From positions 46,910,843 to 46,974,842 of the forward strand of contig NC_065538.1 of assembly GCF_932294415.1 (NCBI RefSeq): DNA of 64,000 nt, read 5' to 3'. This DNA is from Quercus robur (taxonomy: Eukaryota; Streptophyta; Magnoliopsida; Fagales; Fagaceae). Below the pieces are notes generated by a model. It worked only from the letters and a program-made list of their open reading frames with translations, ran no database searches and was not told the origin of the DNA. Shown one piece after another: positions 34,619 through 47,375 of this stretch; positions within the stretch are counted from its first letter, which is position 1; every line of letters starts with the position of its first letter. The translations under genes and the position numbers were made by a program.

Positions 34619-36213
34619 GATGCTTTTTTTTGAAATTACTATGTTTGATCCTAAGTGCATGGGTAGGCTAAAAGTCTCTGGGTTTTTTTTTTTTTTTTTT
34701 TTTTTGTCTTTTTGTCTATCAACTCTAGAATCTGGATGGTATCACTCCTTCATTAGAAATATCCCAACTCCTTTTGGCTTTATCTTATCACATCTAATCT
34801 CTGTTGATAGACACAAACACAGAACCCGGTGAGGGATAGATATAAGATTAGAGATGTTTATGAAATTTAGGAGAAGTGCTATTATTCAAGAACACCACTA
34901 TATTTATCATTATTGAAAGTATATTTATCGTTATTTAAAGTATATTTATCTCACTTAGGTGTAGCTTCTCCACATGGGTTCAACGTGCATGTGGATTATT
35001 ACTTTGTTTATTTCTGGTTTGTTTTAATTTGTTATGTAGTCATTTTGTTTCTCTTGCTCATGTTATTGTGCTAAGATATCATGACACTCACTTAATTCCT
35101 TTGGTTTTGATATGGGTGGGCAAGTTTTGGTGATTTGAAAGGAATTGATTGAGTTTTATGTTTTTGTATTTTGATTGTGGGTCGTTGTCATGCTTTCTTG
35201 GCTACTGGCAAGTCTATAAGACCTTTGCAAGAGAGGGCTTGGTTGTGGGCTTTGAGGGTGGTTTTGTAAAATTAGTATTTCGTTTCATTTTTTTTTTCCG
35301 AAAGGATTTCATTTTGTTATTTAATGTATTCACCTAATCATTTCGAAGTAATCTAAGATAAAGATTGTGAATTTGAATGTAGAAATATAATTTGGTTGAT
35401 TTACTAATGGTCTATTCATGAAATGTTATATGAACTAGAAAGAACTATATTAGTGTTTTGCATTTTGGTGAATCTTAGATGGGTTTGGGAAACTGGAGAA
35501 TTTCATTGTGATTGCTTGGACTTAGTGTTTAGTGTTGTTGGTCTAATTAAATCATCAAATAAACAAAGCACGTGACTTGCACGTGCCACCAACACTAGTT
35601 ATTGTAAGTTGCCACCTGCTCAACAAAGCAAAATTCTCACATTATTGTAAGTTGCCACCTGCTCAACAAAGCAAAATTCTCACATTATTGTAAGTTTACC
35701 ACGTGCTCAACAAAACAAAATTCTCACATTATTGTAAGTTTGCCACATGTTCAACAAAGCAAAATGCTCAACAAAGAAACTGTAGGCCAATCTGCTCTTT
35801 TGTTATTAGGTAATACAAACACTGACATGGCAAATGGTGATAGACAATTTGTGTTTACAATGATTTTTTTTTTTTTTTTTGTGACATTTTACAAATGCCA
35901 CCTAAACTTAGATTTCTTGTAGTAGTATTAAATTTCTCTTATCACTATTATAAAAAATAAAAAATCCCCATAAAAAAAAGAGAAAAAGATTTCCCTTAGT
36001 ACAACTACACCATATCCCAAGATATCCACGGAATAACATGCAAACACTATTATATGCCTACTTTCTTATCTCTGGCTTTTTATCATCTTCTTCTTGTTCT
36101 TTTCTCTAGTGTTAAGTGTTAGCATCTTTTTTTTTGTTATTTTCTCTTAGTGTTATTAGGTGTTAGCATCTTCTTTCAGAATCCTCAATCTTCATCTTCA
36201 TCCTCATCTACAA
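34619..36213. other. AT-rich intergenic
   Basis: No gene seen. It contains a T run at about 34683-34705 and a minisatellite at 35599-35772. Open frames of 60-70 codons here are low complexity and Phe-rich. Confidence 0.5.
35599..35772. repeat. 43-44 bp minisatellite, about four copies
   Basis: Units begin 'ttattgtaagtt' at 35599, 35642, 35685 and 35729, each followed by 'gccacctgctcaacaaagca' and 'aaattctcaca' with small changes. The last unit is the most diverged. Confidence 0.9.
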
Positions 36214-36241
36214 CTAGTCGCTAACCCGTGCGATGCACGGG

Positions 36242-38147
36242 AAAGCTATTGTGTATAAAGATGTAAACTATTTTTTTTCCCTCTTCCTCTTTGATTGTAC
36301 ATTAGGATTCCAGTCTTATAGTTTCTTATCATAGATATGAAATATTAATCTTGATATGAAACATTAAATTACATAATAAAAAATAGAAATCAAACTTTGG
36401 TGCATATGACAAAATGATACCTGTCCACTACTTTAAACCAATAGTATAAAATGTATTTTCTACAGTCAAAACTAAAAGGGAAAACCATGAACTACTACAT
36501 AAACTAAAAGACAGTACCAAGATTTTTACTTGATGGATTTTAAAAGCCAATCCTATCAGGTCTTATATGCATGGACTCCAATTAGCCATGATTTTATCAG
36601 GCAGCTATGAACTTTGCAGGCCCAAGGGTAGGCTTTATTGTATGAACCTGGTTGCACCAGTTGTTTACTTTTTCCTATAAGGTTTTCCACATGTTATAAT
36701 TCAATCCAATCAATGTCAATTGAACGCGTTCTAGTCTGGTAATATATCTAACTGCCATTGGTGTATTTACTCTCATTTCACATAAGAGTGGACTCTATGT
36801 ACATGGATCCAGCTCATTATTATGTGAGAACTTGAGAGCAGGAGGATATAGTATATGTATAAATAAAACTAAATAGCAAAAACATATATTACAAATTAAC
36901 AGTTATATGATCTATTGATGAGGGTAATCTTTATCTTCACTTTGTGATCATGATGAAGATGCAACAACCAACAACCTATTATGATATGGCACATCAAGGG
37001 AAAGAATCAATAAATCAACCAAAGAATTAAACATACTAAGGACACAAACACTAAAGTGTTTGACTTCCTTAAAAAATGTGGCTCAAGTCACAACAAACCT
37101 TGAAATGTAATTTAATGGGAATAAAAACCCAAACACTATGACAATATTTCAGTGCTAGTTTTTGATTAATATCCTTTTGTATTCTAATAAAACATTGAAG
37201 AAACACAATGAAACTTGGAATATTATGACAATTTGAAGTTTCAGTAGCTTTTTTAAGATCTTAAGTTACTTTTCTTACCAAGTCTGAATTATCAAATAGC
37301 TTACTTATTGTCCTAGCATTGGAAAAAAAGAAAAAGAAAAAAAAAAGAGGATCTAATAATCTTTTTTGACGCTATATCCAAGTTCATCAGCCAATTTAGT
37401 TGAACTTTATAGTATGTACTCATTTCATATTGTCAGACTGTTCCTGTTCCTATTCCTAACAGCTGGTGGAGCCACTCCTTTTCTTTCTTTCCACTACTTT
37501 TCAAACTTGTCTTCTAGTTGATGAGAGAGATCCTTCCAAGCTGAATTAATTGTGTTGTAGAGATGCCAACAACTTTTCCATTCAAAATATGTAACTGAGA
37601 CACTCCTAAGTTGGTACTTATATAAAATTGATACAGAATGTTTAGAAACAGTTGTCGTGATGCATGATATGCAATGCCAGTTATGTAATGCTAAAAATGG
37701 AGTAGTACACAACCAATGATAAAAAAGAATTCTAACTAAATAGTTGAACTTTTTCTTTTTCCTGATAAGTCTTCATAGTTAACAGCCATAGCAAATTCAT
37801 GTTCATTTGTAAGTGAATTTAATATCAGGGTCTGAATTGTAATTTGTGAGCTTGATTGAATAATTTAAAAATGGAAAATAAATTGAATATAAATTAAGTC
37901 AAATCAATGTCAAGACCATGTAAGAAAACATTTTTTTTTTCACATTAAATTTAGTAAAGAAAATTAAGTATAGCACATACACAGCAAATTGAATTAGTGA
38001 AAAAACCTTCAACTGATCCAAGTTCAATCAAACATAAACTCTATCAATTTATATAAAATAAAAATCAGACATAGTAACTTCATTTTTTTGCTTAGCATCA
38101 AGGTAAAAAAATTTACTATTAAATTCCCACGTTACTATCATAGTATC
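36242..38147. other. Helitron interior, no gene recognised
   Basis: AT-rich. Minus-strand readings near 36790-36680 and 37650-37494 look mildly protein-like but are short and interrupted. They could be captured exon pieces; I cannot assign them. Confidence 0.35.
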
Positions 38148-38653
38148 TGATGGTCCTGATCATATCCTCGTCCATAGAAAGACACGAGGACGAGGATAAT
38201 TCCAAGAACTGTCCAGCCAGTGGTAATCATCAGGCGAGGACAGACTCGTCCGTCCTTAATCATTGATGAAGCGTTACAAAGCAATGATGAATTTCTATAC
38301 CATTGGGGAGATAACCCACCATTAACGCCTTACAAAGGCATTACTGATACGAGAATGAAATCACCATTAAGGCAGCACCAATGGCTAGAAGGAAGAGGTA
38401 AACACCTATATAAATACCTATCCATGAGATCCAAGGTACGGTACACAAAAAACTCTAAATTCACAGTGATTGATATTCTGCTATTGTTATTCCTACTCTA
38501 GCCATTCTAACTTTAGCATCGGAGGTTTTGTGGCAGGCACCATACCGGTGACCCATTCTTCTTCCTTTCACACTCTATTTCTTCAGGGTCGGGTTGACAT
38601 AGGATGACTTCATTCTGGACGAGCGATCTGGTTGACGATCTCGAGCATCATCA
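38148..38653 (+). repeat. 5' LTR of the Tat-type element
   Basis: Begins TGATGGTCC and ends GCATCATCA. A TATA-like 'ctatataaata' lies at 38406-38416, a possible promoter start. The end is followed by the likely primer site near 38655-38672 (TTTGGCGCCGTCTATGGGG), a form common in plant Ty3/gypsy elements. Confidence 0.92.
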
Positions 38654-38732
38654 GTTTGGCGCCGTCTATGGGGAACGACTACTCTTTAGCACCTAGTTCA
38701 AGGGTATTGTTCCATTCAACTCACAGGTCCAG

Positions 38733-39736
38733 ATGGAATCCAATGTTAGCCAAGATCCTGCTGCATTAGCCTTACAAATCCAGCCACTCGCAGCCACTGT
38801 GGAAGAACTTACTAGGCAAAACCAAGAGATGAGGCAGCGGTTGCAACAAGAAGATAACCACATGGAAATCAAGAAAGACAATGATGGAGATAGTCAGAGG
38901 AGACGAACCAGCACTCCAGAAGAGGCAAACTCAAATCTTCTCAGGGAGATGGGAAAGGAGATGGAGGAGCTAAGAAATGCTATCAAGGGAAAGATGAATC
39001 AAAGTTTAGATAGAATAGTCAGAAAGACAAACTCACCTTTCATCTTAGCAGTTCAGGAATGCCTGGTGCCCTCCAAGTTTCGTCTACCCCAGCTCGAGCC
39101 CTTTATTGGACTAAAAGATCCATTGGATCACCTCAATACATTCAAGATGACGCTGGGTCTTCAACAACCCTTTGACGAGATTCTGTGCCACTCTTTCCCC
39201 ACTACCCTCAAAGGGGCAGCTAGGGAATGTTCACCAAATTGCCAACGTCATCTATTGATAACTTCAAGCAGCTAAGCAGCTCCTTCCTTCGTCATTTTGT
39301 CGGCGGGCAACGTCCAAAAAGGCTAGTTGACCATTTGCTCACCATCAAGCAAGAAGAAAAAGAAACTTTGAGGTCCTATGTAGCGTGCTTCACCCGAGGA
39401 ATTCTGGAGGTGGACGAAGCAGATGATAAAGTACAACTTACGACCTTTAAGGCTGGATTAAAGTCCAGAGAATTGGTGGTCTCTCTAGCAAAAAATCCCC
39501 CTAAGACAATGGCAGAGATGCTTTTGAAGGAACAGAAGTACATAAACGCTGAGGACGCCTTGGTAGCTATAGAGGGAGTAGAGAAACCCAAGGAGAAGAA
39601 GAAAGAAAAAGAAGACGACCAAAGAGGACGAAAAAGGGATCGAGCGGGCCGGCAGAATGTCGTAGAAAATAGACGAAGAGATGACAAAAATCCTCGACCA
39701 TTGAAGTTCATGCCTTTAGTGATGCCCGTTGACTAG
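38733..39736 (+). pseudogene. gag, frameshifted
   Basis: The start ATG is at 38733. An N-terminal coiled coil (VEELTRQNQEMRQRLQQE) precedes the retrotransposon gag domain (LEPFIGLKDPLDHLNTFK onward). One base is missing near 39228, where the text changes frame at the position usually occupied by a Trp codon. The gag domain continues in the second frame ([18 protein letters not shown]) to a basic Lys/Arg-rich tail and a TAG at 39734-39736. Gag forms the particle that packages the RNA. Confidence 0.85.
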
Positions 39737-40597
39737 ATTTTGACGAAGATTAAGGACAAACAGTATCTTAAATGTCCCAGGCCACTCCACTCGTTGCCTA
39801 GTGTGCGCGACAAAAGGAAATATTGCTGTTTTCACAAAGACCACAGGTCTTACACAGACGATTGCCGAGATTTGAAGGAGCAAATAGAAGAACTTATATG
39901 GAAAGGGAAATTACAGAAGTACGTGAAAAGGGGAGATTCTAGCAGGTATAGGGACGACAAGAAGGACCAACACGAAGGCTCTCAGAGAGACGAAGACCAC
40001 CTACCACTTTGTCCACAGAGTGCAATAAGGGAAATAAAAACCATCACAGGAGGACCATCCACAGGTGGGTCATTCAGATCCCTCAAGAAGTCATACCAAA
40101 GGTAGGTGAACAGTGTCCATAGCCTGCCTTCCTTGAAGCAAAGACAGACAAAACAAGACATGTACTTCTCAGAAGAAGATGGTAGAGGGTTAAAGCAACC
40201 TCATGATGACCCACTGGTCATTATAATCATGATTGAGGGATTCAACACAAGAAGGGTTCTGGTAGACAACGGGAGCTCGGCGGACATTATCTACCTTTCT
40301 ACCTTTCAGCAATTAAAAGTAGACCCGAAGAGACTTCGTCCTTTCGAGTCCCCCCTCATTAATTTCAGTGGAGACAAGGTGTACCCCCATGGAATAGAAA
40401 CGTTAACGGTCACAGCTGGCTTTTATCCCCTCCAGGTAACCAACAAACATAACTTTTTGGTGGTAGACTCACCCTCGTCCTACAATGTGATCATAGGATG
40501 GCTTACCCTCAATCGTTGGAAAGTTGCCACTTCCATACACTGCTTGAAGGTGAAGTTTCCAACAGAACAGTGGGTCGGAGAGATAAGAGGGAACTAG
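39737..40597 (+). pseudogene. gag end and aspartic protease, with in-frame stops
   Basis: Same frame as the second gag piece. 39740-40105 holds a Cys/His segment ([19 protein letters not shown]) typical of plant gag tails and ends at a TAG (40103-40105). The protease follows, with active-site text [13 protein letters not shown] near 40258-40297; Asn replaces the usual Thr after the catalytic Asp, which is common in this lineage. It ends at a TAG at 40595-40597. Such stops separate domains that are one polyprotein in intact relatives. Confidence 0.82.
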
Positions 40598-40705
40598 GTG
40601 TTGGCAAGAGAGTGCTACTAGGCCATCCTGGCCTCAAAAGAGAACCACACGTGGATAATCGAAGATAAAACACCAGAAATTGTCGAGAAGCTAGAAACAA
40701 TAGAG

Positions 40706-41842
40706 TTGGTCGAAGGAGATCCAGCAAAGATGACCCAAGTAGGGATAAGTCTAAATCCAAAGACAAAAGAAGAGATTATCGGCTTCCTGAAGGATAACCT
40801 CGACGTGTTTGCATGGAGCCATGAGGAAATGCCAGGTATCCTAGCAAACATTATCCAACATTGCCTTAATGTAGACCCTGAGAAAAAACCTGTCTAGTAG
40901 AGAAGAAGAGTGTTTGCCCTTGAACGGAGCAAAGCAGTAATGGACGAAGTGAACAAACTACTTGCTACTAATTTTATTAGGGAAGTTTTCTATCCTGAGT
41001 GGCTGGCCAACATCGTCATGGTCAAAAAGGCAAACGGGAAGTGGAGAATGTGTGTCGACTTCACGGATCTGAACAATGCCTGCCTGAAGGATAGTTTTCC
41101 CTTGCCCAGAATTGACCAGCTGGTAGACTCAATAGCCAGGCACAAACTTCTTACCTTCATGGATGCATTTTCTAGATACAACCAGATACAAATGGCTGAG
41201 GAAGATCAGGAAAAGACGGCCTTTATCACCAGCCAGGGGCTCTACTGCTACAGGGTCATGCCTTTTGGTTTGAAGAACGTAGGAGCCATGGACCAAAGAT
41301 TGGTAAACCAGATGTTCAGCAAGCAAATTGGGAGGAATGTAGAAGTGTACGTCGACGATATGCTCGTCAAGAGTAAAGAAGAAGAGAACCACCTGGACGA
41401 TCTCAGGGAGACATTCAACACGCTCAGACAATACAACATAAAGCTAAATCCATCCAAATGTGCCTTTGGAGTCTCCTCAAGGAAATTCGGGTTCATGGTG
41501 TCGCAAAGGGGGATAGAGGCAAATCCTGAGAAAGTGAGAGCTATCCTCGAGATGTCCTCTCCAAAGATGGTAAAAGAAGTGCAATCCCTTACAGGAAGAG
41601 TAGCTGCCCTCAATAGGTTCGTCTTAAAGGCGACGGACAAATGTCTTCCTTTCTTCAAGACCCTGAAACAAGCCTTTGTCTGGACGGAGGAATGTGAGAC
41701 AGCATTCCAGGAGTTAAAGCGCTACTTGAGCAACCCCCTACTCTTGAGTCTGTCCAAGGAGGGAGAAGATTTATTCCTTTACCTGGCAGTATCCGTAACT
41801 GCAGTCAGCGCAACCTTGATTAGGGAAGAGAACAAGATATAA
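40706..41842 (+). pseudogene. reverse transcriptase, with in-frame stop
   Basis: The connection region (40706-40897) ends in a TAG just before the RT fingers. The RT domain, 40910-41700, contains WRMCVDFTDLN, FSRYNQI, YRVMPFGLKN and the catalytic motif YVDDMLV at about 41347-41367. The start of the first RNase H follows (LFLYLAVSVTAVSATLI) and ends at a TAA (41840-41842). RT copies the element RNA into DNA. Confidence 0.9.
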
Positions 41843-42434
41843 CTTCCGGTTATTACATTAGCCAGGCTTTTCAGGGAGCTGAAGCTCGATACCCAAGAAT
41901 AGAGAAGATTACTTCCGCCCTAATAGTGGCTCAAGAAAACTTCAACCATACTTCCAAGCTAACCTGATCATAGTAATGACAGACTAGCCCATCAAGAAAG
42001 CAATGAAAAAACCTGAAGCCGCTGGACGGATGGTACAATGGGCTATTGAGCTCAGTCAGTTTGATATAGAATTCCGCCCCTAGATGGCCATAAAGGCTCA
42101 GGCATTGGCAGACTTCATAGCAGAATTCACTGCCCCCAAGAATGAAGAGAACCAGGAAGAGCTTTGGACGATCCATACAAATGGGTCGTCCACCCAGAAG
42201 GGAGGTGGAGCAGGTGTCGTCATCACCTCCCCTGAAGAAGATGTTTTGAAGTATGGTGTCCAGCTCAAATTCCCTGTAACTAATAACGAAGCAAAGTACG
42301 AGGCTATATTGACGGGGCTAAGAATAGCTCGGGCATTTGGAGCTAAAAACATTTTGTTGAGAAGTGATTCACAGCTCGTCGTTGGGCAAGTTAAAGGAGA
42401 TTTTGAAGCAAAAGAGACAAGAATGCAAAAATAA
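41843..42434 (+). pseudogene. RNase H regions (two), broken
   Basis: The first RNase H continues in shifted frames from 41843 to about 42080, with frame changes near 41843 and 41935 and stops near 41987 and 42081. The second, archaeal-type RNase H domain begins near 42165 with IHTNGSSTQKGGGAGVV, where Asn stands at the place of the first catalytic Asp, and continues with NNEAKYEAI and RSDSQLVVGQ. A paired RNase H is diagnostic of the Tat lineage. Confidence 0.78.
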
Positions 42435-42452
42435 CTCAAGTTGACGAACTAG

Positions 42453-43793
42453 TTGGTAAGCAACTTTGATCGTGCAGAGTTTGTTCAGATCCCATGGGGT
42501 CAGAATGTTGAAGCTGACGAAGTAGCACAGAGTGCATCCGTAGACGATCAATCAAAGGTAAATGATTGGAGGCTGGAAGAACAAAACTCTCCTAGCATCG
42601 AAGAATTTCAAACCTTCCCTGTGCACACTCGCTCAGGGTGGACATGTCCTATTCTGTCTTACCTTAAAAATGGACGGTTACCACCGAACCTTGAAGAAGC
42701 CAAGAAGATCAAGAAGAGAGTTGCCAGGTTCACAATGCTCAATGATGAGCTCTACAAAAGAGGCTTCTCCCAGCCTTACTTGAGGTCCGTAGAAGAGGAG
42801 GAAGCTAAATATGTCCTAGAAGAGGTGCACAAGGGAATTTGCGGTGACCACATGGGAGCAAAATCCTTCGTCCAAAAGATCATGAGTGTAGGTTATTTTT
42901 GGCCCACAATGCAACAAGACATAGTGGATTTGTCAAAAGATGTGACCGTTGCCAGAGGTATGGAAATGTCCAACAAGTCCCCGGGGAAAAAATGACGACC
43001 ATTTCCTCACCTTGGCCATTTGCATAATGGGGAATCAACATTATGGGCCCCCTACCACAGGGAAAGAGATAGATGAGGTTTTTACTCGTTGCGATAGACT
43101 ACTTCACAAAATGGGTCGAAGCGAAAGCACTAGCAATAATCACAGAAGCAAAGGTACAAAATTTTGTATGGAAAAATATTGTTTGCAGGTTCGGGATACC
43201 CAGGACGATCATCTTAGACAATGGTTGCCAGTTCGACAGCCACAGATTTAGGTTGTTTTGCGTGAACCTAGGCATCAAGAACAAGTATTCGTCCCTAGGA
43301 CATCCTCAGGCCCGAGGAGTTACCAAGCGTCCTATGGGCCTACAGGACTACAGCATGAATGCCAACAGGAGAGACGCCCTTCAATCTAACTTACGAAATA
43401 GAAGCAGTCATCCTGGTTGAAATGGGGCTCTCTAGCCTCAGGACAGAGTTCTTTGATGAACAGAGTAACGACGATCAATTAAAACTGAACCTGGATTGTC
43501 TGGACGAAGTCAGAGACCGAGCCTTCCAAAGAATGACCAAGTATCAGCAGAAGATGACCGAATACTACAATCAAAGGGTAAAGTTGAAAAGGTTCAACAT
43601 TGGAGATCTCGACCTTCAAAAAGTGACGATTGCTACAAAAGACCCGGCACAAGGCAAGCTAGGACCAACCTGGGAAGGACTGTACAAGGTCGTCCACTAT
43701 TCTTGTCAAGGAAGCTACTACCAAGAAGATCTGGACGGAAACAAGCTACCTCGTCCTTGGAATGTCGAGCACCTAAAGAGGTATTATGGATAG
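42453..43793 (+). pseudogene. integrase, missing part of the catalytic core
   Basis: The zinc-binding His pair (VHKGICGDHMGAKSF, about 42820-42870) is in one frame and the CxxC part in the next, so a frameshift lies near 42930. The core has D in VAIDYFTKWVEA (about 43086-43120) and D in ILDNGCQF (about 43210-43232). After HPQA near 43312 the text jumps straight to a later segment, removing the region that carries the catalytic Glu. The C-terminal region 43359-43793 (FDEQSNDDQLKLNLDCLDEV to NVEHLKRYY) is intact in its own frame. Confidence 0.85.
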
Positions 43794-43919
43794 GAATCGT
43801 AGTCCAATTGTATGCATGATCTCATACTTTTTAAATCAAATAAACATATTATTCAGCAATCATGTATTCTGGTTACCTCTCTCTTTCTCAAACTACGAAC
43901 ACCATCCAGAAAATGAGAC

Positions 43920-44250
43920 GATAAGATTCCTTAAGTGGATGTACATCGTCCAAAAAATAAGATGATAAGATTCCTTAAGTGGATGTACATCATCTAAAAA
44001 ATAAGACGATAAGATTCCTTAAGTGGATGTACATCATCCAAAGATGATAAGATTCCCTATGAGGATGTACATCGTCCAAATTAAAAGATGATAAGATTCC
44101 TTGCGTGGATGTACATCGTCCAAGACAAATGATAAAACTCCTTAAATGGATGTACGTCGTCCTAATCAAAGGCAATAAGACTCCTTGTATGGCTGTGTAT
44201 TGCCCAAGTTAAAGATAAAATTTCTTAAACATATGCACATCATCCAAACA
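43920..44250. repeat. 38-44 bp tandem repeats after pol
   Basis: Units begin 'gataagattcc' at 43920, 43964, 44008, 44046 and 44090 with decaying copies at 44131 and beyond, each containing 'tggatgtacatc.tccaa'. Tandem repeats in this position occur in many Tat-lineage elements. Confidence 0.88.
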
Positions 44251-44810
44251 AAGGGTTTCTTAAATAAACACACATGGCAACACAAAGAGGCCATCCTCTG
44301 ACAACCAAGTCCACGTTTGGACAAATTTCTCTAAGTCCCTAAAAGGATGAAGATAAGCAAACATGCCAAAAAAATTTTTAAGTCCCCAAAGGGACAGAGG
44401 GTACATTCTAAGCAAACAATAGCCAACAAGAAGTGCAAGCAAGACATATGAACCAACCAGATGAATAAAGATAAATGCATAGACATATTATCTAAAATTA
44501 TAAAACTATTCAAAAAAGCCCCTAAACAAGGGGGGCATCTGAATATGAGGTGTCCAGTAGCCCTAAAATATACAGGGCATTTTCAAAAAGAAAAAAAGAA
44601 AAAGAAAAAGAAATTTCTTCTTCAGGGGGCAGCAGATTCAAGCTTGTGGAGCATTATCATCGTCCTTATCAGCCTGGGGAAGGTCTGCACCAGTGGACAC
44701 TGTAGTCTAAGCTGCCAGGGCCGCCTCATCCTCCTCAATCTCCTTTTCAACAGCCTCAAAATCCAACTCCTCCAAATCTGTCCCTAGGCCATGCTTTATC
44801 AGATACCTCC

Positions 44811-47055
44811 TCAGTAGTTTGAAGCCTTTAAAATACCATTGAAACAGAATGGTATTATACTCATCAGTAGTTTGGAAAGAAGAACGGCCTTAGCAATGGC
44901 AGCCTTTATCCTCTGACCAGCTGATGCAAGAAGTTCATCCTTTTGCTTTATCAGCTGTTTCTCGGAATCCAGCTGCTCAGTCAAAACCTTGATTTGCTCC
45001 TTAGAAATGTTGTTGGCATCCATAGTAGCAATCAAGTCTTTTCGCAAACCCGAAGCCTCAACCTCTAACGCCTCCACTTTTGAGTTGGCCACGACGGCCT
45101 TCTCCTCGTTTGCAGATACTGGGTAGTGATGTGCATGGTTTCCCCCAATACCTGACAACAAAAGTTTTCATTGTGACCAAAGTTAGCAGAGGCAGTTAAA
45201 CTCTTAAGGACGAAGTAGAAAGGGAAAAAATAAGGAAGATTACCTGCACGAGTTTGTGAATGTGATGGCTCACCATCTCGTGGGAGGACACATTTGAATT
45301 CTCCTTCATCTCCCCAGGATTAAGGAGCTCATTCGCACGATCCATAGCTGCTCCGGCATCTTCCTAAACACTGAAGCCTATCTTTTCTTTCCCTTTTATC
45401 TCTTGTCTTTCGTTTCTTCGAAGGATGGACAACTTCTTCGATTGAAATGCCAGGAGAAGTTGCTTGACCTTCATCCAGATCTGGGGTAGGGGTGGACGAA
45501 ACTCTCTCCATCGTCTCTTTTTCTTTTTCCTTATCAGTGATTCTTAACCTTCTTTGACTGATGTTGGAAAGGGGTTTGTTCTTCTTCCCCTTAATCTTCG
45601 CGTACATCTCCTTGTTGAACTTGGTCGTCATCTCTGCACCAAGAAGAGCAAAAAGTTAAGGCCAAGAAAAAGAAGAAAAGACGATCTTACATATCAAGAC
45701 AACTCACGTTTTCTCTCTTCCCAGTCAAGTGTGCGGAGGACGTAATCAGAAGGCTCCGGCCCCAAACAATGACGAGCTAAAGTGCGTGGATCAACCAGCT
45801 CTTCAAAATCATCAATAGTACTTGCGTACTTGATGGCCTCTTGAACCCTCTCCGTGAACTTATCCTTAAGCTTAGGACGCTCTTTCACTACAAAACAGAA
45901 AACTATGCAAGGTTAGAATGACGACCAATATGAACAAAAGGTTGAAAAAGAAAAACATCTCATGGGAGGCAAACGCACCAAGTTGAGGGGTCTCCCACCA
46001 GCGTAGCAACCTAGGGACGTCCCCCCAAAAGTCATCAGAAAGAGTCTCCCAACCATCGCTAGACACGAAGAAAAACCTAGACTACCAATTACGGAAGGAC
46101 GATGGAAGATCATCAATGAGGCAAGACTTTCTATTCTAGAGTACAATTGATAATACTCGAACTCCTTGGATTCTTTCAAATGGTAGAGATGGACGAACTC
46201 GTTAAGCATGATCATATCCTCATCAGCTATGATAGTCCAAACCACCATGCAGCTTATGACGATTCTCTAAGAATTCGGCATAAGCTGCCCCGAAGCAAGG
46301 TTCAAATAGTGAAGAAGCTCTATGATGAATGGATGGACTGGAAATCTGAGGCTGCACAAAAACCCAGCCTTATAAAAACAAACCTTTCCATGAGCAAAGT
46401 CACAAGCCTTCTCACCCTTCCTAGGAAGACGAGCCCTAGTCTCATTAGGGAACTGGAACTTATCCTTGAACTTACTAAAAACCTCTATCTTCAAAGTACA
46501 CTTTTCTTTAAGGGCATGGAAAGAACGAGGTATAGTAGAAGTAGAAGGATAAGAGGACGAAGGTGCACAGGAAGGTGCAGAGGTAGTCGTATCTACCCCT
46601 ACCCTAACCGTGCCTACATTAGAAGACGAACCTCTTTCTAGATCACCTGATCTCACCTCGGACCCCATATTTTCCCTCAAATCCCCTCGAACGGATTTAA
46701 ACCAAGCTAAGGATTTGTGCAACAGTGGGTACAAGTCACCCAACCCCAAACCTAGACCACTACCCACCACAACAAAATCCCCAATTTGTGGATATGGATA
46801 ACTAGATGAAAACGCACCTAACAGGTCACTACAAGAATCTACCAGTGCCCCTAAGCGAGCAAAAAAGAAGGCGATGGAGGGTGAAGTGCGCCTAATTTTA
46901 GAATAATCCACCATTAAAGAAAGCAACACAACCCAAAAAGGAAAATGGGAGCACAAAAAGAAAATAGGAGCACAAGAGAAAGGTATACAAGGCGTAAATA
47001 AAAGGCGTACTTGAAAATAAGGAAGGAAACTGAGAAGACTAAGAGTAAAATGCAC
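44811..47055 (-). pseudogene. antisense extra gene of the Tat element (gypsy-type transposon domain)
   Basis: On the minus strand, exon-like blocks follow each other from 47055: a Ser/Gly/Pro-rich N-terminus, then RFPVHPFIIELLHYLNLASG and ADEDMIMLNEFVHLYHLK, then VGRLFLMTFGG-type text. This resembles the plant 'putative gypsy type transposon' domain (PF04195). Introns with GT/AG borders can be placed at about 45984-45888 and 45712-45631; the joined phases agree. The C-terminal block, 45161-44811, is a Lys/Glu/Leu-rich coiled coil. Frameshifts are present near 46245 and 45345. The role of these antisense genes is not established. Confidence 0.65.
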
Positions 47056-47272
47056 AACCGGGAAGTCAGAAAAACAATCGCAGAAAGAAAGTGAAGAAAT
47101 GAGAAGGGAAAGGCAAGGATTAAAAAATTTTACCTTGAAAAGTGCGGGAAATCTGAAAAGGCTTCACTGGAAACAAGACCTCTCAGCCAATCAGAGTAGG
47201 ACACATGGCTACGATGCATGCCATGCCACCACGAGCAATCAATACGGGAGCAGAACCCTAAGCGCCCTAAGC

Positions 47273-47274
<2 letters not shown>

Positions 47275-47319
<45 letters not shown>
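47275..47319. repeat. 45-base poly-A run
   Basis: An uninterrupted run of A, about 57 bp before the 3' LTR. It is inside the element and not at its end, so it is not a retroposon tail. The length may be unreliable. Confidence 0.9.
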
Positions 47320-47322
<3 letters not shown>

Positions 47323-47375
47323 TCATATTCCCATGATCATCCAAAATACGGACGACCTCGGAATAGGGGGGCAGC

